From a virus: DNA of 28,103 nucleotides. The first letter of the stretch is position 1; each line of letters opens with the position of its first letter. A model generated the notes under the pieces. That model saw only the letters and a list, made by a program, of their open reading frames with translations. It was not told the DNA's origin and did no database searches. The stretch lies in IMG/VR virus record IMGVR_UViG_3300044630_002647, positions 1-28,103 of that record; one strand, given 5' to 3'. Both the position numbers and the translations under genes were made by a program. Positions 15,259 to 24,111 of this stretch are shown here, piece after piece.

Positions 15259-15267
15259 TGGTAAAAT
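15259..15267 (+). promoter_or_regulatory. Extended -10 promoter (TGgTAAAAT), apparently leaderless
   Basis: TGG plus TAAAAT ends nine bases before the ATG at 15277, with no Shine-Dalgarno between. It overlaps nothing but the short gap after the reductase stop. Confidence 0.5.
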
Positions 15268-15276
15268 AGACTTATA

Positions 15277-18200
15277 ATGTCTAGTTCATCAAACCTATAT
15301 GCAGAAAAAATATATGCAGAACATCCCATTGCTCTTTGGGCATTGGATGACGTTGCAGATTATATTAGTTTAATTGATGAGTCTGATAGAGATGTAACCT
15401 CTTGGACAATAACCAATGGAACTGCGGTCAATCATGCTACTACTGACGAGCCATTTATAGACAGTCAAACAACAAAAATTACAGGAATTCTTACAGAGAA
15501 TGACTTTGGACAAATTACCTGTATAAGCAATAATATAGTTAACTTTTCATCTTTAAACGATACTCTGTCTACATTCTCAGTCGGTGCATTTTTTAACTCA
15601 ATAAGTGCCTATGCCTCTAGTTTTGAAATTGGTTATGAATACTATGACACAACTTCAGGAAGCACGATTCAAAGACTTAAGTCTTATACAACATCGGTTA
15701 AAGACAAGTGGTTTTTTATCTCTGAAACATTTGATATTCCAGAAGATAATACAGAGTTTAGAATTGTATTAAAGATCAATTATATTGGTGGTGCATCAAG
15801 CGTAGACGATTACGAATTTCTTGTTAATGGCATTACCGCTGGCCAATGGTGTGAAGAGTTTAACTCATCATCTTTGGGTGTTCAAAAAATATCAATACCA
15901 TCAGATATAGCATTAAGTCCATATTTTGGAATTGAAGCAAACGCCTATGGATTACAAAACAATAAAGGATATTATTTAGTTAAAGATAATAGTCTTATGG
16001 CAAAGAACACTGGTATTCCACTTGTATATGGAGCATCAAACCTTACAAAACTTTTACCAAACAATGGAGATCCTTCTTTAATTATTCCAGGCTTAGGATT
16101 TTTATCTGAGGTAGGCCAATACAAAGAGTATACATTGGAGGCTTGGCTTAGAATCAACTCTGACTCATCGACCATTAAAAGAATTATTGGTCCAATTAGT
16201 TCTGATGATGGTGTTTATGTTGACGGGCCATTTCTTACTTTAAAGATTGGAAGTGGTTCTGGCTCTTATTATGTTGGCGAATGGACAAGACCAATGTTGA
16301 TGCATGTTCGCATTTCAGAAAACTATGCATCTATGCTCATAAATGGCGAAGAAGTTATATCTCTTAACTATATAACTTCAGAACTACAACTACCTTCAAA
16401 ACTTAATTCTTTTGGAAAAGATCAAGACTGGATTGGGTTTTATGCATACGAAGATGTATCCCCAGTAGAACTTGATTGCGTTGCAATTTATACGTATCAA
16501 GTACCTCTAGTATTAGCAAAGAAAAGATTTATATACGGACAAGGTGTTGAATTTCCAGAGGGAATTAATCAGGCATATAGTGGATCATCAGTTTACATAG
16601 ACTATCCCTTTGCAGATTATACAAACAACTACTCTTATCCAAACATTGGAAAGTGGAGTCAGGCAGTAATTGATAACCTTGCTGTAGAAAACAATATGCT
16701 TTGCACACCAGAATATTCATTGCCAGAAATAGTTTTAGGGTCATCTAATATTGACGGTTTATATTCTCAACTACAAACAATGCAAAATGAAAGTGAGAAA
16801 TTCTTTTCTTTTAGCCCAGTGCAAAATGGCTACATGTATTTTGATAACTTAAACTTTTTAAATCAAAAGATTAGGTCATTCTACGGATCGTTTAAATTTT
16901 TGCAAGAGCCAACAACAAAGCAAATACTTTTTAGGATAGAGTCTCAAAATTCTTCAGACTACTTTGAGATATCTACAGTCAATAGCGATGTTGTATATAG
17001 TTTAAAGTATGGCTCAGTTGAGCCAACAACGCTTGCAACATTTTCATGGTATGACGAAAATGCACTTGCTGGGATTACTGTAAATGAGATATTTTCTGCA
17101 GGGCTAGATATAGAAAAAGTTTCTAAATACTTTGGAGGAAATGTTGCATCATTCTTTGGTAACGCAAACACCCTTAAGTTTTATATAGGCGGAAAGTCAG
17201 ACCTCACAGAAACTTTTTCTGGAAAAATTTATAAAGTTGGTTTTTGTACAGCAAGAAATCATAAAAAAATTGAGCACTTGTTTAATGAAAGAGGAATTCC
17301 TATAAGTGGTGAAAACGTTTTTTATCTGTATGCAGATACAGTTGACGTAGAATACAATTCAACAGATAACTATTTTGGAACTAATCCTGCAGAATGGGAT
17401 GAAATTATTGATTCAGGAGGAGTAAACTCTTATTCAATAGAAGGATTCCAAGAGCACACAGCAAGTTATACTCTATCTCCATCTTCATATTTTGAAAATT
17501 ACACATTAGATATTGACGTTCAGGGCTATTGGGAAGACTACATTCCTCTTACATATTTTGCTCAATATATCAAAGACGAAAAAGGCAAAGAGTTATATGA
17601 CTTAGATTTAATTCAATTTAACATTAATTACCCAGCGCCATCTGTATTTGTTGAAGAAGAACAAACTGGCTCTTGGACTTACAAGGAACTATATGACGAG
17701 TATAACATTCCAACACAAAGAACATATTCATCACTAGATAATCAGTTGTTTACTGGTTATTTAAACTATGATGATTTAAAAAATAGAGCGTACAAAAACT
17801 ATAAGTATGACACGTCAAATGCTTTAGTAAAATCGTATATTACTTTTCAATATATTAAAAATGGTACAAACCTGCCAGAATCAAATTTTATTAACAGCGA
17901 AAAACCATCAAATGATTCTTTTGTTGTTCCAGGAGAAAACTGGATTAACACAAAGTATGAAGTAGTTAATAATATGATTATTTATCCACCATCAAATGCA
18001 AGAGCACTTGACCTTGCAATAGTAACTCATTTAGATTTTAATGTAAAGGGAATATTAAAGAATAGAGTTAAACTTAGAAACCTTGAGTATGCTTCTCAAG
18101 CATTCAACTCAACATCTCCAAACCCTATTGGCACAAGATTTGGCAATGAGATATATCCATACAAAAAGTCTGGTTTCTACTATGACTACAAAGACAGAAA

Positions 18201-18987
18201 CCCTTTTACAATTTATAAGGGCAGTTCTCCATATCTATATCTAACAAGATATACTGGCATAGAGTTAAAGGGTATTTATGATCCACTAATTAACCGTGGT
18301 CTTTCAATTCCAATAAATAAAACTATGGCAGAAAATTACAAAGTAATAGCACTACAGACAGCCATAAGGTATGACCAAGATGCATTCCCATATGGTTCAA
18401 CAGAAATATTTGAGATAAAGTCAAGAAACAGCCACATAAAGTTTTATATGGTAGCCATTCATCCAAGCGGAGAGAGAGCAAAAATTTATGCAATCAATGC
18501 AAAGACTGGAAGGCTAGAAGACGGTATATCTTTTTATTGGAATGGCAAACTTGTAAAAGAGCCAGTCATTACAGTAAAAGAATGGGGATTCTTAGGTATA
18601 TCTTTCCCAAACATCTTAGACTTTAAAAATAGGGTTGGATCAATAAATCTTAATGGACCCATTACGTTCAACACCATATCTTACTACCAGTCTACAAACC
18701 TTCAAGAGGTTCAGCAGGTAGAGATTCGACCATGGTTTGCCGTTAAGTATGCAAGCCCACTTACTCTTGAATGGGACTACTGGAAGTCTTCAGCCTTTAT
18801 TTGGGATGGGGTCTTAGTCTTGGCTTCAAGCAGTTATTACGGAGTAAACCCAGAAACAATATATAAGAGTTATACAGGAACAAATAAGATTATTATTGAC
18901 ACAGACAAGGTGTTTACGGTAAACGGATATGAGTACAACGTATATAAAGGTATAACTTCGCAACAAACCACTGTCGATGCTGTCTAA
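15277..18987 (+). CDS. Large virion (minor tail) protein with lectin-like regions, 1236 aa
   Basis: Probably a tail-tip or adsorption protein. The start region NLYAEKIYAEHPIALWALDD (6-25) is a form I associate with large minor tail proteins of actinophages. Two regions have the strand pattern of concanavalin/LamG-type lectin folds: about 275-405 (YTLEAWLRINSD, then MHVRISENYASMLINGEEV, then DCVAIYTY) and about 535-665 (FYGSFKFLQEPTTKQILFRIES, then NTLKFYIGG, then GKIYKVGFCTAR). The rest is Tyr/Asn/Ser-rich and mostly beta. There is no signal peptide or transmembrane segment. The start has no ribosome site but a nearby -10 element. It stands alone between the reductase and the portal block, at a place where siphoviruses more often keep terminase genes. 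Glycan binding is inferred from fold pattern only. Confidence 0.7.
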   Translation: MSSSSNLYAEKIYAEHPIALWALDDVADYISLIDESDRDVTSWTITNGTAVNHATTDEPFIDSQTTKITGILTENDFGQITCISNNIVNFSSLNDTLSTFSVGAFFNSISAYASSFEIGYEYYDTTSGSTIQRLKSYTTSVKDKWFFISETFDIPEDNTEFRIVLKINYIGGASSVDDYEFLVNGITAGQWCEEFNSSSLGVQKISIPSDIALSPYFGIEANAYGLQNNKGYYLVKDNSLMAKNTGIPLVYGASNLTKLLPNNGDPSLIIPGLGFLSEVGQYKEYTLEAWLRINSDSSTIKRIIGPISSDDGVYVDGPFLTLKIGSGSGSYYVGEWTRPMLMHVRISENYASMLINGEEVISLNYITSELQLPSKLNSFGKDQDWIGFYAYEDVSPVELDCVAIYTYQVPLVLAKKRFIYGQGVEFPEGINQAYSGSSVYIDYPFADYTNNYSYPNIGKWSQAVIDNLAVENNMLCTPEYSLPEIVLGSSNIDGLYSQLQTMQNESEKFFSFSPVQNGYMYFDNLNFLNQKIRSFYGSFKFLQEPTTKQILFRIESQNSSDYFEISTVNSDVVYSLKYGSVEPTTLATFSWYDENALAGITVNEIFSAGLDIEKVSKYFGGNVASFFGNANTLKFYIGGKSDLTETFSGKIYKVGFCTARNHKKIEHLFNERGIPISGENVFYLYADTVDVEYNSTDNYFGTNPAEWDEIIDSGGVNSYSIEGFQEHTASYTLSPSSYFENYTLDIDVQGYWEDYIPLTYFAQYIKDEKGKELYDLDLIQFNINYPAPSVFVEEEQTGSWTYKELYDEYNIPTQRTYSSLDNQLFTGYLNYDDLKNRAYKNYKYDTSNALVKSYITFQYIKNGTNLPESNFINSEKPSNDSFVVPGENWINTKYEVVNNMIIYPPSNARALDLAIVTHLDFNVKGILKNRVKLRNLEYASQAFNSTSPNPIGTRFGNEIYPYKKSGFYYDYKDRNPFTIYKGSSPYLYLTRYTGIELKGIYDPLINRGLSIPINKTMAENYKVIALQTAIRYDQDAFPYGSTEIFEIKSRNSHIKFYMVAIHPSGERAKIYAINAKTGRLEDGISFYWNGKLVKEPVITVKEWGFLGISFPNILDFKNRVGSINLNGPITFNTISYYQSTNLQEVQQVEIRPWFAVKYASPLTLEWDYWKSSAFIWDGVLVLASSSYYGVNPETIYKSYTGTNKIIIDTDKVFTVNGYEYNVYKGITSQQTTVDAV

Positions 18988-18989
18988 TA

Positions 18990-18998
18990 TGGTATACT
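18990..18998 (+). promoter_or_regulatory. Extended -10 promoter (TGgTATACT), leaderless, for the portal block
   Basis: TGG plus TATACT begins three bases after the 1236-aa gene stop and ends seven bases before the ATG at 19006, with no Shine-Dalgarno. It would drive the 134-aa gene and portal. Confidence 0.7.
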
Positions 18999-19005
18999 TG
19001 AGTAT

Positions 19006-19410
19006 ATGAACATGCAAGATCCACGTAAAAAAAAGAAAGCATTGCCCAAAATGAAGGGGCAAGTGGGTGAATCCCGTGCAAAGATTATTGAAAAGCACTA
19101 TGATTGGGGTCTTTATGTTTACAAAAAGGCTAACGGTAAGTGGTTTACTGACGGAACTGGATCAGTTTTAAACATTGAGTCTATGAAGGGCGACATCCTT
19201 CAGATTTCAAAACTAAAAGAGGCTGCAAAATATTACGGGGATGAAGGAGATGGAGAATGCATCTTCGTACCAGGACTAACAAGAATTTCAGAAGAAGAGT
19301 ACTCTGAGCAAAAGCAAAGAATGGCAGAGGGATTAATTCCATCTATGAACGATCTTGGTGCAGTTCAGGCAGCCAAGGACACAATTGCAAAGTATGGAAG
19401 TGATGACTAA
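19006..19410 (+). CDS. Unknown basic protein upstream of portal, 134 aa
   Basis: The first 31 residues are strongly basic (RKKKKALPKMKG, then RAKIIEKH), followed by a compact alpha/beta region (YDWGLYVYKKANGKWFTDGTG, 32-52) and a charged helical C-terminus. Function not recognised; proteins of this size just before the portal are found in some phages and may be head or packaging accessories. Translation is likely leaderless. The stop and the portal start overlap as TAATG, so the two are translated together. Confidence 0.65.
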   Translation: MNMQDPRKKKKALPKMKGQVGESRAKIIEKHYDWGLYVYKKANGKWFTDGTGSVLNIESMKGDILQISKLKEAAKYYGDEGDGECIFVPGLTRISEEEYSEQKQRMAEGLIPSMNDLGAVQAAKDTIAKYGSDD

Positions 19411-21017
19411 TGAGTGAAGACAAAGAGTTTTTTATTAGAGCAAAGACAGATACGCCACTTCCAGAAGACGATACTTTTACAAAGCAAGATCCATTTAATC
19501 AATCTTGGGATGTAGTCAAAGATCTACAGGGACTTGATGCAAATTTTAAAAGAAGAACTTCTCGCCTTATAAAAGGAGAAGCAACACCAGCATATATTGA
19601 AAGTTCAAGAGCAGAAAGCACTGGTCGTGATGGAGCAAAGTCTAAAGAGATAAACTCAGGAACTGTATTTAGAAATGCCTATGGACTCTTTGATGTAATC
19701 ACTCCACCATGGAACCTTTACGAACTTGCAAGTTTCTATGACACATCTTTTGCAAACCATGCAGCAATTGATGCCAAGGTAGAAAACATTGTAGGCCTTG
19801 GTTATGAGTTTAAAGTTTCTGCAAGAACAATGCTTAAGTTAGAAGCATCAGAACCAAAGACAGCAGAAAATGCACGTAAGAGAATTGAAAGAGCAAAGAT
19901 TGAACTAAGCGATTGGCTAGAATCGCTAAACACAGAAGACTCATTTACTACAACAATGGAAAAGGTATTTACTGACTTACAAGCAACTGGCAACGGCTAC
20001 CTTGAAGTTGGAAGAACAGTTCGTGGAGACATTGGGTATGTTGGACACATTCCTTCTACAACAATGCGTGTTCGTCGTCTTCGTGATGGGTTCGTTCAGG
20101 TAATTGCAAATAAGGTAGTTTACTTCCGAAACTTTGGAGCAACAAATCCAAACCCACTTGGAACAGATGCTCGTCCTAATGAAATTATTCACTTCAAAGA
20201 ATACTCACCTCTAAATACTTTTTATGGAGTTCCAGATATTATGTCAGCAATTGGGTCTCTGCATGGAGATCAACTTGCCTCACAGTACAACATTGACTAC
20301 TTCCAAAACAAGGCTACACCAAGATATGTAGTTACGCTTAAGGGTGCCAAGTTGTCTGCAGAAGCAGAAGACAAAATGTTTAGATTCCTTCAGACTGGAC
20401 TAAAGGGTCAAAACCACAGAACTCTTTATATTCCTCTTCCAGGAGATTCTGATACAAACAAGGTTGAGTTTAAGATGGACCCAGTTGAAAATGGAGTTCA
20501 AGAGGCATCATTTAAAGAATACAGAAAGCAAAACCGTGATGATATTCTTGTGGCACATCAAGTTCCTCTTTCTAAGATTGGTGGCTCCGACTCTGCAGCC
20601 ATTGCTGCTGCTCTTTCACAAGACCGTACATTTAAAGAGCAGGTTGCAAGACCAGCCCAAAGAAACCTTGAAAAGATGATCAACAAGATTGTCAAAGAAA
20701 AAACAGATATTCTTGAGTTTAAGTTTAATGAACTTACACTTACAGATGAAATTGCTCAATCACAGATTATCGAACGACTCGTCAAGACTCAGGTTATGAT
20801 GCCAAACGAGGGTAGAGAACTTCTTGGTCTTCCACAGATCGAAGGTGGCAATGAACCATTTGACCCAAAGCCAGAACAAGCAGCAAATGATAATGCAAAT
20901 AGACAAAGAGACACCGAAAGAACCAACAACCAGTCTGATGGACAAGCCACAGTAAGTGGAAGAAATCCAAAGGGTGAAGGTCGTAAATCTGACGACGTGT
21001 CCGATATGTCCAAATAG
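19410..21017 (+). CDS. Phage portal protein, 535 aa
   Basis: Forms the dodecameric ring at the head vertex through which DNA enters and leaves and to which the neck binds. The sequence matches the HK97/PBSX-type portal family: NAYGLFDVITPPWNLYELASFYDTSFANHAAIDAK near 89-123; DIMSAIGSLHGDQLASQYNIDYFQNKATPRYVV in the middle; then a KEYRKQNRDDILVAHQVPLSKIGG segment and a stem-like helix. The C-terminal ~55 residues (from about 480) are low-complexity, Asn/Asp/Arg-rich and probably disordered. It overlaps the upstream gene (TAATG). Downstream, a promoter separates it from the protease. Terminase is not in the window. Confidence 0.9.
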   Translation: MSEDKEFFIRAKTDTPLPEDDTFTKQDPFNQSWDVVKDLQGLDANFKRRTSRLIKGEATPAYIESSRAESTGRDGAKSKEINSGTVFRNAYGLFDVITPPWNLYELASFYDTSFANHAAIDAKVENIVGLGYEFKVSARTMLKLEASEPKTAENARKRIERAKIELSDWLESLNTEDSFTTTMEKVFTDLQATGNGYLEVGRTVRGDIGYVGHIPSTTMRVRRLRDGFVQVIANKVVYFRNFGATNPNPLGTDARPNEIIHFKEYSPLNTFYGVPDIMSAIGSLHGDQLASQYNIDYFQNKATPRYVVTLKGAKLSAEAEDKMFRFLQTGLKGQNHRTLYIPLPGDSDTNKVEFKMDPVENGVQEASFKEYRKQNRDDILVAHQVPLSKIGGSDSAAIAAALSQDRTFKEQVARPAQRNLEKMINKIVKEKTDILEFKFNELTLTDEIAQSQIIERLVKTQVMMPNEGRELLGLPQIEGGNEPFDPKPEQAANDNANRQRDTERTNNQSDGQATVSGRNPKGEGRKSDDVSDMSK

Positions 21018-21040
21018 TGATACTTTAGTAAAAAAGGGTA

Positions 21041-21051
21041 TATAATATAAT
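21041..21051 (+). promoter_or_regulatory. Tandem overlapping TATAAT elements before the protease gene
   Basis: TATAAT occurs at 21041-21046 and again, sharing its first T, at 21046-21051. The ATG follows at 21056 (nine or four bases on). No TG extension is present and no good Shine-Dalgarno in the gap, so translation may be leaderless. Confidence 0.45.
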
Positions 21052-21055
21052 AACC

Positions 21056-22372
21056 ATGATTATATCAAAAGCGCATTGGAATTCAGATGGTGATAGTATT
21101 CGCCTGTCTATGCCTTTAACCAAGGTAGATAAAGAGCGTAGAATCGTTTCTGGTTTTGCATCCCTAGATAATGTTGACAAGCAAGATGACATTGTAACAG
21201 CAGAAGCATCTATGTCAGCCTTTGCAAAATTCCGTGGGAATATCAGAGAAATGCATCAGCCAGTAGCAGTAGGCAAGATGGTAGATTTTAAAGAAGACAA
21301 GTACTTTGATCCAGAAACAAAGAAGTTCTATAAGGGTGTTTTTGTTTCAGCATACGTTTCAAAGGGTGCACAGGATACTTGGGAGAAGGTTCTTGATGGA
21401 ACCCTTACTGGTTTTTCTATTGGCGGAAGAATGAATAAGTGGGACGACGCTTATGATGAGAAAGCAGATAAGACAATTAGAGTTATTAAGGAATATGATT
21501 TAGTGGAGTTGAGTCTTGTGGATTCCCCTGCTAATCAATTTGCAAATATTGTTTCAGTAGAAAAAGTTGACGGTGTAGATGTTATCAAGGGTGACTCAAC
21601 TGTCTTGGAAAATGTTTTTTATGACAAGGAAAATGGAATAGTTATAGCATCTGAAAATGAATCAGAACTTAGCCCGATTACTGGTGAGCAGATGGAAAAC
21701 ATAGGATTCGTTGAAAAAACGGATAGCGAAAAAACAAACATGATAAAATTCTTAGTTGATAGTGCTAAAGGCATTAATACTTCTAAGATTAACAAGGAGG
21801 TACAACCTATGACAGCAAACACAGAAACAGTTGCAGAAGTTATTGAAACAGAAGCATCAGTAGAAGTAGAAAAGTCAGAGGTCGCTCCAGAGGTTGATGC
21901 CGTAGTTGAGGCACCTACAGAAGAAGTTGCAAAGGCTGATGAAGCCGTAGCATCTGAAGAAGTTGCAAAGTCTGAAGAGACTCCTGCAGTTGATGTAGTT
22001 GAAGAAGTTACAGAAGTATCTAAATCAGATGAGGCAGTTGTTGACTCAGTTGCTGAAATCAAGAACACTCTAGAATCAGCCTTTAGCGATCTAGTTTCAA
22101 CAGTTAAGTCTTTGCAGGCAGAAGTAGAAATGCTTAAGTCTACAAAGGTGGATGTTGAGACAGCAAAACAATCATTTGAAGCAGTTGCAAAAGATATTGC
22201 AGCAGCAACAAATACATTCAATGAATTTGGTAAGCGTGTGGAACTTGTAGAGCAAGACACTGCTTTCCGAAAGTCTGGCGATCTCGGCGAGATAGTACAG
22301 AATCAACCTGAAACGGTTGAAAAATCCCTATGGGGCGGTAGTTTCCTCAAAACAGCCGACTTATTCAATTAA
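21056..22372 (+). CDS. Prohead protease fused to scaffold domain, 438 aa
   Basis: N-terminal ~175 residues are an HK97-type prohead serine protease (family S78/U35): RIVSGFASLDNVDKQDDIV (29-47), catalytic H67 (EMHQP), and catalytic S121 in GFSIGG, followed by the conserved VELSLVDSPAN strand (150-160). The C-terminal half (about 252-405) is Glu/Val/Ala/Lys-rich with coiled-coil potential (AEIKNTLESAFSDLVSTVKSL region) and fits a scaffolding domain, which normally lies beside the protease and before the capsid gene. An internal ribosome site and ATG divide the two (see nested entry). The protein would cleave itself and the capsid during head maturation. Confidence 0.88.
   Translation: MIISKAHWNSDGDSIRLSMPLTKVDKERRIVSGFASLDNVDKQDDIVTAEASMSAFAKFRGNIREMHQPVAVGKMVDFKEDKYFDPETKKFYKGVFVSAYVSKGAQDTWEKVLDGTLTGFSIGGRMNKWDDAYDEKADKTIRVIKEYDLVELSLVDSPANQFANIVSVEKVDGVDVIKGDSTVLENVFYDKENGIVIASENESELSPITGEQMENIGFVEKTDSEKTNMIKFLVDSAKGINTSKINKEVQPMTANTETVAEVIETEASVEVEKSEVAPEVDAVVEAPTEEVAKADEAVASEEVAKSEETPAVDVVEEVTEVSKSDEAVVDSVAEIKNTLESAFSDLVSTVKSLQAEVEMLKSTKVDVETAKQSFEAVAKDIAAATNTFNEFGKRVELVEQDTAFRKSGDLGEIVQNQPETVEKSLWGGSFLKTADLFN
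21809..22372 (+). CDS. Probable separate scaffold protein from an internal in-frame start, 187 aa
   Basis: A perfect AAGGAGG at 21794-21800 lies eight bases before ATG at 21809, in the same frame as the protease (Met252). Ribosomes entering here would make the C-terminal Glu/Val/Ala/Lys-rich coiled-coil segment alone, in the manner of lambda C/Nu3, where the scaffold is made in excess from inside the protease gene. The protease gene itself has no clear ribosome site, so the internal start may be the stronger one. Confidence 0.6.
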   Translation: MTANTETVAEVIETEASVEVEKSEVAPEVDAVVEAPTEEVAKADEAVASEEVAKSEETPAVDVVEEVTEVSKSDEAVVDSVAEIKNTLESAFSDLVSTVKSLQAEVEMLKSTKVDVETAKQSFEAVAKDIAAATNTFNEFGKRVELVEQDTAFRKSGDLGEIVQNQPETVEKSLWGGSFLKTADLFN

Positions 22373-22407
22373 AAAACAAATAAGTAAAAATCACAGGAGG
22401 TGACAAT

Positions 22408-23556
22408 ATGTCGGAACAAAATATAGAAAAGAACCAGCCTGGAACATCAGGTCAACTTGGTGGAACAGCACCAGGTCTGTATCAGGGACAAGGTGCATTC
22501 GCATCTGGATCTGAAGCAGGTTCAAACGTACCAGGTAATTACACCGATGGTGGCGTGTTAGGAAATATCCCAACAGCACTATCAGGCGTTACATCTGGAC
22601 CAAATGCAGTTAACCCTTCAGGTGAGGCTGGATCAGGTATCCTACGCCCAGAGCAAGCACGTCGTTTTATTGACTACGTGTGGGATGCAACCATTCTCGC
22701 CCAAGATGGCCGTCGCGTTACAATGAGAGCCAATACAATGGAACTCGAAAAGGTAAACGTCGGAGAGCGTGTTATTCGTGCAGCAGCGCAAGCAGTTGGC
22801 GATTACACAAACGCAGGTGCAACATTCTCAAAGGTTGAATTGACTACAAAGAAGATTCGTCTTGACTGGGAAGTATCTGCAGAAGCACTAGAAGATAACA
22901 TCGAAGGTGCAGCACTAGAAGATCACATTGTCCGCTTGATGACAAACGCTTTCGGTAATGATATCGAAGACCTTGCAATCAACGGAACAGGTGCAGGTTC
23001 AGACGCATTTACTTCAATCATGAACGGTTTCGTAAACCGTGTAAAGACTGAAGGAGACGCACATGAGTCAGTTGTAACAGTCGCTAATAACGCTTGGACA
23101 ACAGACGTAATGCAGAACATCATTCTTGCAATGCCACGTAAGTATCGTGCTATCAAGTCTAACTTGAAGTTCTATGCTGGTACAGATGCATTCCAGGGAA
23201 TCGTTAAGAACAACGGTACCCTAGCAGACGCAGTTGCTGAAGCATTTGCTTCACAGGCTGGCGGAACTCCAACTAATCGTCAGGCATACCTTGACGGTGG
23301 AGCACAGACATTCGGTGGAGCACGTACAACACGTGTTCTCGGAATTGACGTACAAGAAGTTCCATACTACCCTGCAGGATATGTCGACTTGACATTCCCA
23401 CAGAACCGTGTATGGGGATTCCAGCGTGACATCACTGTAAACCGTGAATACAAGCCAAAGAAGGACACTGTAGAATATACAGTCTTCGTTCGCTTCGGTA
23501 TTCAGTGGGAAGAGCAGGATGCAATCGCATTCGCTGACGCTGCATCAGATGCATAA
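22408..23556 (+). CDS. Major capsid protein, 382 aa
   Basis: Main shell subunit. Residues 1-75 are Gly/Ser/Pro-rich and probably an N-terminal arm. The HK97-like core follows: LRPEQARRFIDYVWDATILAQ (about 79-99), RVTMRANTMELEKVNVGERVIRAA, WEVSAEALEDNIEGAALEDHIVRLMTNAFGNDIEDLAINGTG, and a C-terminal region with VDLTFPQNRVWGFQRDITVNREYKPKKDTVEYTVFVRFG. The ribosome site AGGAGGTG (22395-22402) is the best in the window. Frequent CGT arginine codons fit high expression. An intrinsic terminator follows within 20 bases of the stop, as is usual for the most abundant virion protein. Confidence 0.88.
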   Translation: MSEQNIEKNQPGTSGQLGGTAPGLYQGQGAFASGSEAGSNVPGNYTDGGVLGNIPTALSGVTSGPNAVNPSGEAGSGILRPEQARRFIDYVWDATILAQDGRRVTMRANTMELEKVNVGERVIRAAAQAVGDYTNAGATFSKVELTTKKIRLDWEVSAEALEDNIEGAALEDHIVRLMTNAFGNDIEDLAINGTGAGSDAFTSIMNGFVNRVKTEGDAHESVVTVANNAWTTDVMQNIILAMPRKYRAIKSNLKFYAGTDAFQGIVKNNGTLADAVAEAFASQAGGTPTNRQAYLDGGAQTFGGARTTRVLGIDVQEVPYYPAGYVDLTFPQNRVWGFQRDITVNREYKPKKDTVEYTVFVRFGIQWEEQDAIAFADAASDA

Positions 23557-23575
23557 TCTGTAAACAGTAAAAATT

Positions 23576-23620
23576 AAGGGGAGTAGGAGTTAACGCTCCT
23601 GCTCCCTTTATTACTTATAA
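23576..23620 (+). terminator. Intrinsic terminator after the major capsid gene
   Basis: A 14-pair stem (AAGGGGAGTAGGAG at 23576-23589 with CTCCTGCTCCCTTT at 23596-23609; two G-U pairs) with a 6-base loop TTAACG is followed by the U-rich stretch ATTACTTATAA. It lies 20 bases after the capsid stop and just before the promoter at 23621. Confidence 0.85.
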
Positions 23621-23629
23621 TGATATAAT
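23621..23629 (+). promoter_or_regulatory. Extended -10 promoter (TGaTATAAT) after the terminator
   Basis: A perfect TGnTATAAT begins immediately after the terminator tail. The -35 position falls inside the terminator stem, so the promoter must work without a -35 box. AAGGAGG (23636-23642) gives a well-spaced ribosome site for ATG 23647. Confidence 0.7.
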
Positions 23630-23646
23630 ACTAACAAGGAGGAATT

Positions 23647-24108
23647 ATGGAAAACAATAATGAAAATCCAATTGTAGAAGAAGCAGTAGTTGAGACACCA
23701 GTATTTGAAGCACCAGTTTTTGAAGCACCAGTTGCAGAAGAGCCTGTTGTAGAGGCACCTGTTGTTGAGCATGTTGTGGAAACTCCAGTTGTAGAAGAAG
23801 TTCAAGCAGTTGTAGAAGCACCTGCTTACCAGGCACCTGAAGAAGTTCAGGCACTTGGATCAGTAGCAGAAGGAGTCATTGGAGCAACAACAGCACCAAA
23901 GGCACCTGAAAGAAAGAAGAAGGAAAAGGCTGCAGAAGTTAAAGAAAAGGTAGCACTTTATTCAACAAAGAATGTAACATGGTCAGGGGTAGGCAAGGTT
24001 TACCGTGGCTATAACATTGTTGAAAAGGACGCTGCTGCAAAGTGGCTTACTCGTTCTCACATCCGCACAGCCACCCCAGAAGAAGTTGCCAAGGAATTTG
24101 GTAAGTAA
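23647..24108 (+). CDS. Head-region protein with Val/Glu/Pro repeat N-terminus, 153 aa
   Basis: Residues 3-70 are a low-complexity chain of VVE, EAPV and ETPV units, expected to be extended and acidic. A basic linker (about 89-103; PERKKKEKAAEVKEK) precedes a compact C-terminal domain (VALYSTKNVTWSGVGKVYRGYNIVEKDAAAKWLTRSHIRTATPEEVAKEF) that I have met at this position in other phages without a known function. Position after the capsid and before the connectors suggests a head accessory or decoration. The strong ribosome site at 23636-23642 and own promoter suggest good expression. Confidence 0.65.
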   Translation: MENNNENPIVEEAVVETPVFEAPVFEAPVAEEPVVEAPVVEHVVETPVVEEVQAVVEAPAYQAPEEVQALGSVAEGVIGATTAPKAPERKKKEKAAEVKEKVALYSTKNVTWSGVGKVYRGYNIVEKDAAAKWLTRSHIRTATPEEVAKEFGK

Positions 24109-24111
24109 AAT

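Noticed and set aside
21619-22260. 213-aa reverse-strand open frame opposite the scaffold domain
   Set aside because: It mirrors a Glu/Ala/Val-rich coding region (giving Ser/Thr/Ala), has no ribosome site, and every supported gene here is on the + strand.
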